A stretch of 64,000 nt of DNA from Janthinobacterium rivuli (lineage in GTDB: Bacteria > Pseudomonadota > Gammaproteobacteria > Burkholderiales > Burkholderiaceae_D). Within the stretch, counting starts at the first letter, position 1. Each line of letters starts with the position of its first letter. Shown here piece after piece: positions 33,387-39,934 of the stretch. The stretch covers positions 2,790,001 through 2,854,000 of the forward strand of contig NZ_CP121464.1 in the NCBI RefSeq assembly GCF_029690045.1. The letters run 5' to 3'. The notes under the pieces are model-generated. The model was not told the origin of the DNA. It saw only the letters and a list, made by a program, of their open reading frames with translations, and did not search any database. The translations under genes and the position numbers were made by a program.

Positions 33387-34601
33387 GTGCCAGCGAATGT
33401 TGCCGATGTGCTTAATGAATATGTTTCCAGGCGCCAGCTTGTCGATGAAGCGAGACAACGGCAATTCAATGCGCCTGTCGGTGACGAGGATGTAATGGTT
33501 GGCGGGCAATTATTGCCGCCATATACGTCCAGGATCGACGACAGCATCTTGCAAACGGTCAGCGAGTTGTCCGAGCTGGACCGCCTGCCACGGCTGATGC
33601 GCCTCGCCACACGCCACGGCACTCTTGAACTGATGGAGTATGTTGCCCGGCATCCTTTCCTGCATGAACTGAGCTGGCAATCGTCCACCGTCAGCGAGCC
33701 CGATTTTAGCCAGAGCAATCTGGCGCGCCTGAACGTGGATCTGACAGGCGTCACATGCCTGAAGCTCAATCCTGTCCTGCATTCCCTGGCCTTGCGCGGG
33801 GCGCCTTCACCCGGGCTGCGCATAATTGATGGCCATGAGGGGCAGTTTCTGGCCCTGGAATGCGAGCAAGGCGTGCCGCCGTTCTCCGGTCTCGACCGGG
33901 TCGCTGATTTGTCGCTGGTCGGGGTGAGGGAACTCGACCTGGCCGCATTGGCGCAGCGCTTTCCTGGGCTGCGGCAGTTGCGTATCTGGGGCAAGCCGGG
34001 CATGCTTGCCCATCTGCCCGCCATCGCGCAACTGAAACAGTTGCAGACGTTCACCGCTGACAATCTGTTCGGCTACGGCGCCGACGATATTCCGTCCGCC
34101 GCTCAATTGCCGCAGCTTGCCACCTTGTCGATGAACAGCCTGCCGGACGACGCGGCCAAGGCCATCAAGGCCAACTTCAGGCAGGCGGCGGCTCAGGGAC
34201 TGGAACTGCGCATTAGCAAGCCGCGCAAGCCGGAATGGCTGGCTGAAAACCTGCTCAATCCCTTCCGCGACTGGGATGGCCGTGCGAATATTTCCGCCAC
34301 CCAGGCGAAAAAGGCGGCGCAAGCCTACAAACAGCTGTTGGCCGGCACCCGCGCGATCGATGCGGCGATGGACGCCGCCAGCGTGGCCGAGGTGCTCAGT
34401 GCGATGATTGACGCCTATGTCGGCGTGTTCAATCAGCTCGATCGGCGCGCCCGCATAATCGAAACGGTGGAGCGCGAAGAGATCGGCACGGCGCTGGCGG
34501 GCCTGTTGGAGCCGCTGGTGCGGCGGTTGGGGGAACGGGGTGTGGCGCTGGCCGATGAGGCGGTGCTGCTGCAACGGTTCGATGCACTGCGCGAATTTTA
34601 G
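33387..34601 (+). CDS. Leucine-rich-repeat-like protein, short paralogue (404 aa)
   Basis: I do not recognise a named family. The start is GTG at 33387, with AAGGA 7 bases upstream, because the same layout (AAGGA, then AGAGTGC) begins the paralogue at 34661. The central part (about 75-265) has irregular leucine-rich repeats with LRQLRIWGKPG and FTADNLFGYGADDIPSAAQLPQLATLSM. The C-terminal part holds KPEWLAENLLNPFRDWDGR and IETVEREEI, shared with the paralogue. It has no signal peptide. Compared with the paralogue it keeps the first few residues, then lacks about 100 residues. The first 150-200 bases are less GC-rich than the rest. Confidence 0.8.
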   Translation: MPANVADVLNEYVSRRQLVDEARQRQFNAPVGDEDVMVGGQLLPPYTSRIDDSILQTVSELSELDRLPRLMRLATRHGTLELMEYVARHPFLHELSWQSSTVSEPDFSQSNLARLNVDLTGVTCLKLNPVLHSLALRGAPSPGLRIIDGHEGQFLALECEQGVPPFSGLDRVADLSLVGVRELDLAALAQRFPGLRQLRIWGKPGMLAHLPAIAQLKQLQTFTADNLFGYGADDIPSAAQLPQLATLSMNSLPDDAAKAIKANFRQAAAQGLELRISKPRKPEWLAENLLNPFRDWDGRANISATQAKKAAQAYKQLLAGTRAIDAAMDAASVAEVLSAMIDAYVGVFNQLDRRARIIETVEREEIGTALAGLLEPLVRRLGERGVALADEAVLLQRFDALREF

Positions 34602-34660
34602 CGTGAAGACGGCGCATCCCACCCTGCCGGGACAGCTCCCTATTTAAAAAGGAAATTAGA

Positions 34661-36172
34661 GTGCTAGCAAATGTCGGAGATATCTACAGTGTGTTTTCAA
34701 CGGAGCTGCAGCAGTACGTGGCTTGCCAGATCACCCGCATCAAGGATACGTCATCGTCCAGGCCGGTAGCTGCCGTGCTGGAGCTGGACTGGACCGGTGA
34801 CGCCTTGCCCGATGCGGCGGCCGTGCAAGCCATGCGGCCGCTGCTGTGCGACTATTTCTTCTGGAATAATCGCCACGACCATTGCTATGCCACGGCGAAC
34901 GTGCCGCCTGGCCATACTCTCGTTGGCAATATCGCGCCGCTGGTCGATGTGGAAGTCAACAGCTACCGCAGCGGCTGGAACGTGGGCGACAGCGTGCTGC
35001 GCCAGCGCAACTGGGAGCGCATCGATCCGTTGCGGCGCCAGCGGTTCAAGGCCGCGTCGGCCGAGCGTGAAGTAACAGTCGGCGGCCAGGTCTTCCGCCA
35101 GGACGCGACGAAAATCGATGACAGCATCTTGCAGGCGCTGGACGACGTGTCCGAGCTGGAGCAACTGCCTTGCCTGATGTCCATCGAGACCAGCAATGGC
35201 ACGCAGGCTCTGATGGAGTTTATCCAGGGCAATCCCTTCATCAATGAGCTGCACTGGCAGTCATCGACGGTGCATGCGCTCGATTTCAGCGGCAGCGGCG
35301 TGAGCCGGCTGATCCTGCAGCCCGATGGCGTTACCAGCCTGGTCTTGAACGAAGGCCTGGGCCTGCTCGCGTTGCGCGGCGCGCCGTCGCCGGCGCTGCG
35401 CATCAAGGATGGCGCCGATGGCCGCCATCTGACACTGCAGTGCACGCAGACGCTGCCGCCGTTCCACGGTCTTGACCAGCTGGGCGGCCTGTCGCTGGTC
35501 AGCATGAAGGAAGTCGACCTGGCGCAAGTGGCGCAGCGCTTTCCCCATCTGACGACCTTGCGCATCTGGGGCAAGCCGGGGCTGGCGTCGCAGATGGCCA
35601 GCCTGGCGCAGCTGACCCAGCTGCGGATGTTCACCGCCTATGATCTGTTCGGCTACACGGCGCAAGAGTTTCCATCAGCCACGCAATTGCCGCAGTTGTC
35701 GGCCTTATGGCTGACCAGCTTGCCCGCCGATGTGGCCAAGGCCGTCAAGGCCGGCTACAAGAGGGCGGCGGCGCTGGGACTGGACTTGTCGGTGAGCAAG
35801 GCGCGCAAGCCGGAATGGCTGGCGGACAACCTGCTCAACCCCTTCCGCGACTGGGATGGCCGCGAGCATATTTCCCCCGCGTATGCGAAAAAGGCGGCGC
35901 TGGCCTACAAGAACATGCTGGCCGTAACGCGCGGCATCGATGCCGCCATTGACGCGACGGCGGCCGCCGCCGCGCTGGAAGCGATGGTCACCGCCTATGT
36001 GGATGCATTCAACAAGATCGAGCGGCGCGCCAGCATCATCGAGACGGTCGAGCGTGAGGAAATCTATACGGTGCTGGCCGAACTGCTGGTCGAGCTGGCG
36101 CAGCAACTGGGGCCGGCGCTGGTCGACGAGGCGGCCTTGCTGGAGCTGTTCGACCGCTTGCGCGAGTTCTAG
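34661..36172 (+). CDS. Leucine-rich-repeat-like protein with extra N-terminal domain (503 aa)
   Basis: This is the longer tandem paralogue, starting at GTG 34661 after AAGGA. The extra N-terminal domain (about 1-115) opens GDIYSVFSTELQQYVACQITRIKD and contains LELDWTGDALPDAAAV and LLCDYFFWNNRHDHCY; this recalls immunity-protein-like domains of polymorphic toxin systems (Imm26-like), but only weakly. Next comes the LRR-like region with LTTLRIWGKPG and the shared C-terminal block KPEWLADNLLNPFRDWDGR...IETVEREEI. There is no signal peptide or membrane helix. The 59-base gap suggests co-transcription with the first paralogue. Confidence 0.8.
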   Translation: MLANVGDIYSVFSTELQQYVACQITRIKDTSSSRPVAAVLELDWTGDALPDAAAVQAMRPLLCDYFFWNNRHDHCYATANVPPGHTLVGNIAPLVDVEVNSYRSGWNVGDSVLRQRNWERIDPLRRQRFKAASAEREVTVGGQVFRQDATKIDDSILQALDDVSELEQLPCLMSIETSNGTQALMEFIQGNPFINELHWQSSTVHALDFSGSGVSRLILQPDGVTSLVLNEGLGLLALRGAPSPALRIKDGADGRHLTLQCTQTLPPFHGLDQLGGLSLVSMKEVDLAQVAQRFPHLTTLRIWGKPGLASQMASLAQLTQLRMFTAYDLFGYTAQEFPSATQLPQLSALWLTSLPADVAKAVKAGYKRAAALGLDLSVSKARKPEWLADNLLNPFRDWDGREHISPAYAKKAALAYKNMLAVTRGIDAAIDATAAAAALEAMVTAYVDAFNKIERRASIIETVEREEIYTVLAELLVELAQQLGPALVDEAALLELFDRLREF

Positions 36173-36186
36173 GACCATCGCCAGGC

Positions 36187-36235
36187 ATTCTAGAAAAAAA
36201 GTTCTAGACATTGAGTTCTAGAATCGGTATTCTGG
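36187..36235 (+). promoter_or_regulatory. Operator array: TTCTAGA core repeated every 14 bp
   Basis: ATTCTAG begins at 36187, GTTCTAG at 36201 and 36215, and a degenerate ATTCTGG at 36229, giving four units in exact 14-bp register. The array ends 4 bases before the BlaI-type ATG at 36240. The first three contain the palindromic core TTCTAGA. This is the expected position for binding by the BlaI-type repressor encoded next. Confidence 0.8.
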
Positions 36236-36239
36236 CGGC

Positions 36240-36632
36240 ATGTTAAAAAATACCTCCACTCCCCATCCCACGGCCGCCGAACTGGACCTGCTGCGCATCC
36301 TGTGGCAACGCGGTCCGTCCGACGCGCGCGCCGTGTATGACGCCTTGGCCGGTGAGCGTGCCGACGCCAGTTATGCCACCGTGTTGCGCCAGTTGCAGCT
36401 GATGCATGGCAAGGGCTTGCTGAGCCGAAATGAAAGCCAGCGGCCGCAGCTGTATGCGGCCGTCGAAGCGCAGGAAAAGTTACAGACCAGCTTGCTCAAG
36501 GATTTGATCGGCAAGGTGTTTTCCGGTTCCGGCAAGGCGCTCGTGCTGACGGCGCTGCGCGAGCACGTGAGCGATGCGGAACGCCTGGAAATTGAAAAAA
36601 TCCTGCGCAGCAAGGACGGCGGGGCGCCATGA
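36240..36632 (+). CDS. blaI: BlaI/MecI-family transcriptional repressor
   Basis: The 130-residue protein has the winged-helix of the BlaI/MecI/CopY family: PTAAELDLLRILWQRGPSDARAVYDAL, YATVLRQLQLMHGKGLLSRNES (recognition helix and wing) and a helical C-terminal dimerisation region. In known systems such repressors are cleaved after the paired BlaR1 sensor detects a beta-lactam. The stop overlaps the sensor gene start by 4 bases (ATGA). A 14-bp-period array sits at its start codon, so autoregulation is likely. Confidence 0.9.
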   Translation: MLKNTSTPHPTAAELDLLRILWQRGPSDARAVYDALAGERADASYATVLRQLQLMHGKGLLSRNESQRPQLYAAVEAQEKLQTSLLKDLIGKVFSGSGKALVLTALREHVSDAERLEIEKILRSKDGGAP

Positions 36633-38386
36633 ACCTGGACGCGAGCTTGGGCATTGAGTTGGGCAAGCTTGTCCCTGCGCTGGGCTGGGTCTTGCTGTAT
36701 TTTGTCTGGCAGGGCGTGATCGTCGGCGCAATGTCCGCCGTCCTGCTGTGGCTGCTGCGCCACGCCAGCGCGCGCTGGCGCTATGCCGTTTGCGCGCTGG
36801 CGCTGCTGCTGTGCTTGTGCATTCCTACCGTCCACCTGCTCTCGCTCCTGTCCGGCACAGCGCTGGTCCAGCTGCCCATGGCCGCGCCGCCCGCCTGGCG
36901 TGCCGCGCTGCAAGCGTGGATGCCGGCCCTGGTGCTGGCCTGGAGCGCCGGCGTTGGCCTGATGAGCTTGCGGCTGTGCCTGGGCCTGGCCTGGGTCGGC
37001 AAGCTGCGCCGCCAGGCGGTGGCCGCACCCGCCATCTGGCAGGCGCGCCTCGATGCGCTGGCGCAGCGCATGGGCTTGCACGGGCGGCCGCCGCTGAAGC
37101 TGCACGCTGGGCTGGCCAGTCCCGTCACCGTGGGCTTCTGGCGCCCCGTCGTCCTGCTGCCGGCCGCCTTGCTGAGCGGCATGCCCGTCGCCTTGCTCGA
37201 AGCGCTGCTGGCGCATGAGCTGGCGCACGTGCGGCGCTGGGATTACCTGGTCAATCTGTTGCAAAGCGTGGCCGAGGCGCTGCTGTTTTTTCACCCCGTC
37301 GTCTGGTGGCTGTCGGCGCGCATGCGGGCCGAACGGGAACAGGTGGCCGACGCCCTGGCCGCGCAAGCGCTAAAAGATCCGCAGCAGCTGGCCACGGCCC
37401 TGCATGCGCTGTCCTTGCAGACGGCCGCGCCAAACCATTCCGGTTTGCTGATGTCGGCCCGGGGCGGGGCATTGCTCACACGCATAGAACGCCTGATGGC
37501 GCCCGGCCTGGACAGCGGCAGCTGGAAGATGGCCGTGCCCGCCTTGCTGCTGGCCTGCGCCACCTTGCTGCTGCAGACGCAGGGCAAGCCCGAAGTCAGC
37601 GGCGAGATCCTTGCCGAGGCCGCCGCCGGCATGCTGGACTTGCCCGTCAGCGCGAAACACATGCTGGTGTTCGATGACGCCAGCGGCAAGGTGCTGATGG
37701 CGAAAGACGCGGACGCCGTCGTGCCGATCGCCTCGATCACCAAGCTGATGACGGCCATGGTGGTGCTCGACGCAGGGCAGGATAAGGAAGAGCAAGTGCG
37801 CATCGTGCGCGCCGATGGCGATGCATCCTTGCAGCGCCACAGCCTGCTGGCCGATGGCGTGGCCGTGTCGCGCGGCGCGCTGTTGCAACTGGCGCTGCTG
37901 CCGTCTGAAAACCGCGCCGCCGCCGCGCTGGCGCGCACCTATCCGGGCGGCAGCGCGGCTTTTAATGACGCCTTGCAAGCAAAGATCCGCCACCTGGGCT
38001 TGAGGCGCACCTCGCTGACGGACCCCGACGGCAGTTCGCCCGCGAATACGTCCACGGCCAGCGAGGTGGCAAAGATCGTCGCGGCGGCCGCGCGCTATCC
38101 GGACATCGCGCGCATCACCAGCCACCCGCAAGCGAGCGTGGCCGTCAATGGCAAGCTGCGCACCTTGCACAACACCAACCCGCTGGTCGGTGGCAAAGGC
38201 TGGGACATTGTGCTGTCGAAAACGGGCAGCAGCCATGAGGCGGGCAGCTGCCTGACCATGCGCATGCGCAGCGGCGGCAAGCACGTCACCGTGGTGCTGC
38301 TGGACGCCGCCGGCGCGCAGCGGCGCTCGCTCGACGCCGGACACATCCGCGACACCCTGGCCGACAGGACCGGCCGCATGCATTGA
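36629..38386 (+). CDS. BlaR1-like M56 metallopeptidase fused to an S11 DD-peptidase sensor domain
   Basis: The 585-residue membrane protein starts with hydrophobic segments and an M56 peptidase with zinc motif HELAH (196-200) and a downstream EREQVADA. A further helix (about 300-315, VPALLLACATLLL) leads to a C-terminal domain with the three penicilloyl-serine motifs: SITK (Ser369, Lys372), SEN (426-428) and KTG (531-533). Spacing and context (DDASGKVLMAKDADAVVPIASITKLMTAM) match S11 D-Ala-D-Ala carboxypeptidases such as PBP5/PBP7. Classical BlaR1 ends instead in a class-D-beta-lactamase-like sensor. Beta-lactam sensing is inferred from this architecture, the BlaI-type partner and the downstream beta-lactamase. 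Confidence 0.87.
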   Translation: MNLDASLGIELGKLVPALGWVLLYFVWQGVIVGAMSAVLLWLLRHASARWRYAVCALALLLCLCIPTVHLLSLLSGTALVQLPMAAPPAWRAALQAWMPALVLAWSAGVGLMSLRLCLGLAWVGKLRRQAVAAPAIWQARLDALAQRMGLHGRPPLKLHAGLASPVTVGFWRPVVLLPAALLSGMPVALLEALLAHELAHVRRWDYLVNLLQSVAEALLFFHPVVWWLSARMRAEREQVADALAAQALKDPQQLATALHALSLQTAAPNHSGLLMSARGGALLTRIERLMAPGLDSGSWKMAVPALLLACATLLLQTQGKPEVSGEILAEAAAGMLDLPVSAKHMLVFDDASGKVLMAKDADAVVPIASITKLMTAMVVLDAGQDKEEQVRIVRADGDASLQRHSLLADGVAVSRGALLQLALLPSENRAAAALARTYPGGSAAFNDALQAKIRHLGLRRTSLTDPDGSSPANTSTASEVAKIVAAAARYPDIARITSHPQASVAVNGKLRTLHNTNPLVGGKGWDIVLSKTGSSHEAGSCLTMRMRSGGKHVTVVLLDAAGAQRRSLDAGHIRDTLADRTGRMH

Positions 38387-38398
38387 TACCCCCCCCCC

Positions 38399-38428
38399 GG
38401 GCGCGCCAGTGCGGGCGCCCATCTTTTT
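38399..38428 (+). terminator. Hairpin with T-run between sensor and beta-lactamase genes
   Basis: GGGCGC (38399-38404) pairs with GCGCCC (38415-38420) across a 10-nt loop, followed by ATCTTTTTA. A run of ten C (38389-38398) lies just before it. It could be a weak terminator or attenuator that lowers beta-lactamase message relative to the regulators. Confidence 0.5.
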
Positions 38429-38445
38429 ACACTCTGGAGATGAAG

Positions 38446-39408
38446 ATGACACTATTGGCGAAGTTGATGCTGGCTACGGTTGCGACCATGGCGGCTGGTA
38501 CGGTGCAGGCGAAGACGCCGACGACTGTGCAGGATAAACCGGTGAATTGTGATAATTGCAAGGAATGGAACGCGCCCGTCAAGCCGTTCAACGTCTTTGG
38601 CAATACCTGGTATGTGGGCACGGCCGGTCTGTCCGCCGTGCTGGTGACGAGTCCGCAGGGCCATATCCTGCTCGACGGTGCGCTGCCGCAATCGGCGCCC
38701 TTGATCATCGCAAACATCAAGGCGCTGGGCTTTCGCATCGAGGATGTGAAATACATCCTCAATTCGCATGCCCATTGGGACCATGCGGGCGGCATTGCCG
38801 CGCTGCAGCGGGCCAGCGGCGCCACCGTGATGGCCAGCGCGGCCGCCGCCCCCGTGCTGCAAAGCGGCACCAACGGCAAGGACGATCCGCAGTACCAGGC
38901 CGATCCCGTCGTGCACGTCGCCAAGGTGCGCAAGGTCAGCCTGGTGGGCGAGGGCGATACCGTCAAGGTAGGACCGTTGTCCTTGACTGCCCACATGACG
39001 CCGGGCCACACGCCAGGCGGCACGACGTGGACGTGGACGTCGTGCGAAGGCCAGCGCTGCCTGGACGTCGTGTATGCGGATAGCCTGAACCCGTATTCGA
39101 GCGGCGATTTCCGCTATACGGGCAAAGGCGCGGGCCAAGGCGGCACGCCCGATATTTCGGCCTCGTTCGAAGCGAGCATCGCCAAGGTGGCCGCCTTGCC
39201 ATGCGACATCATCATCCCCGTGCATCCGGGCACGACGGACGTGCTGGGCAAGGCCGCCAGGCGCAGCGGAACGGACAATCCCCTGATCGACGCCAACGCC
39301 TGCCGCGCGTATGCGGCCGAAGCGGGCGGCTTGCTGGCCAAGAAGCTGGCGAAAGAACGGGGCGTGGCGTTACCAACCGAAGCCAAAGGCGCGGCGCACG
39401 CGCATTAA
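38446..39408 (+). CDS. Subclass B3 metallo-beta-lactamase (THIN-B-like)
   Basis: This secreted di-zinc hydrolase opens the beta-lactam ring of penicillins, cephalosporins and usually carbapenems. The 320-residue precursor has a signal peptide (cleavage after AGTVQA, near residue 22). The B3 zinc ligands are seen as NSHAHWDHAGG (His108, His110, Asp112, His113), TPGHTPGG (His188) and PVHPGTTD (His260); there is no B1-type Cys. The N-terminal CDNCKEWN and NVFGNTWYVGTAGL region matches my recollection of THIN-B from Janthinobacterium lividum. The ATG at 38446 fits GGAG 6 bases upstream; ATG 38440 is the alternative. It lies 59 bases after the sensor gene, which implies inducible co-expression. 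Confidence 0.94.
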   Translation: MTLLAKLMLATVATMAAGTVQAKTPTTVQDKPVNCDNCKEWNAPVKPFNVFGNTWYVGTAGLSAVLVTSPQGHILLDGALPQSAPLIIANIKALGFRIEDVKYILNSHAHWDHAGGIAALQRASGATVMASAAAAPVLQSGTNGKDDPQYQADPVVHVAKVRKVSLVGEGDTVKVGPLSLTAHMTPGHTPGGTTWTWTSCEGQRCLDVVYADSLNPYSSGDFRYTGKGAGQGGTPDISASFEASIAKVAALPCDIIIPVHPGTTDVLGKAARRSGTDNPLIDANACRAYAAEAGGLLAKKLAKERGVALPTEAKGAAHAH

Positions 39409-39413
39409 GCCTT

Positions 39414-39737
39414 TTACCCTGCCGCCTGCCGCTGTTTGTGCAGGCGTTTCAGAAATACCGTCATTTCCTTGACGGCTTGCAAGTCGCCTTGCTGCTGGGC
39501 CACGCTCACGCCCGTGCTCCAGGCGGCTTGCGCTTCGTCCGGGCGGCCCAGCTGATGCAAGGCCTTGCCCAGCAGTTTCCAGGCGGCGGAATAGCTGGGC
39601 TGCTGCACGGTGGCTTGCGCCAGGTGCAGGGCTGCTTGCTCGGCGTCTTGGTCTTTCAGGCAGGCATCGCCCAGGCCAAAGCGCAGCAGGGCGTTGTCGC
39701 GCCCCTGCGCCAGCAGTTTTTCCAGATTTTCACGCAT
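39414..39737 (-). CDS. Tetratricopeptide-repeat protein
   Basis: The 107-residue protein consists of about two to three TPR motifs: ALLRFGLGDACLKDQDAEQAALHLAQATVQQP, YSAAWKLLGKALHQLGRPDEAQAAWSTG and a third partial helix pair. TPR proteins mediate protein contacts; no partner is evident. AAGGAG precedes the ATG at 39737. It is convergent with the beta-lactamase, whose stop is 5 bases away. Confidence 0.8.
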   Translation of the reverse strand: MRENLEKLLAQGRDNALLRFGLGDACLKDQDAEQAALHLAQATVQQPSYSAAWKLLGKALHQLGRPDEAQAAWSTGVSVAQQQGDLQAVKEMTVFLKRLHKQRQAAG

Positions 39738-39865
39738 GCCCGACTCCTTAATATGCAAGTTAATGCTTGCATATTAACGCTTGAGCGCGCGGGAAACAAG
39801 CGGGCGTTTCATCGTCCACGTCCGCCAGCAGGACAGATATGGGCCGAGTATCGTTCAAAAATACA

Positions 39866-39893
39866 TTAATGAGAATCTATTATCATTTATAAT
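39866..39893 (+). promoter_or_regulatory. Promoter with embedded Fur-like site
   Basis: TTAATG (39866-39871) and TATAAT (39888-39893) are separated by 16 bp. Within this, TGAGAAT-CT-ATTATCA (39870-39885) resembles the Fur 7-1-7 site with a 2-bp rather than 1-bp centre. It precedes the TonB receptor start by about 40 bases. Confidence 0.6.
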
Positions 39894-39934
39894 GCAAGCT
39901 TATTGCATTGATTTGCGCCCTCATCAGGAATCCC

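Noticed and set aside
36240-38386. Reading the BlaI/M56 pair as a copper (CopY) or general M56 stress system
   Set aside because: The S11 domain with SxxK, SxN and KTG motifs and the B3 beta-lactamase directly downstream make beta-lactam or cell-wall sensing the better reading.
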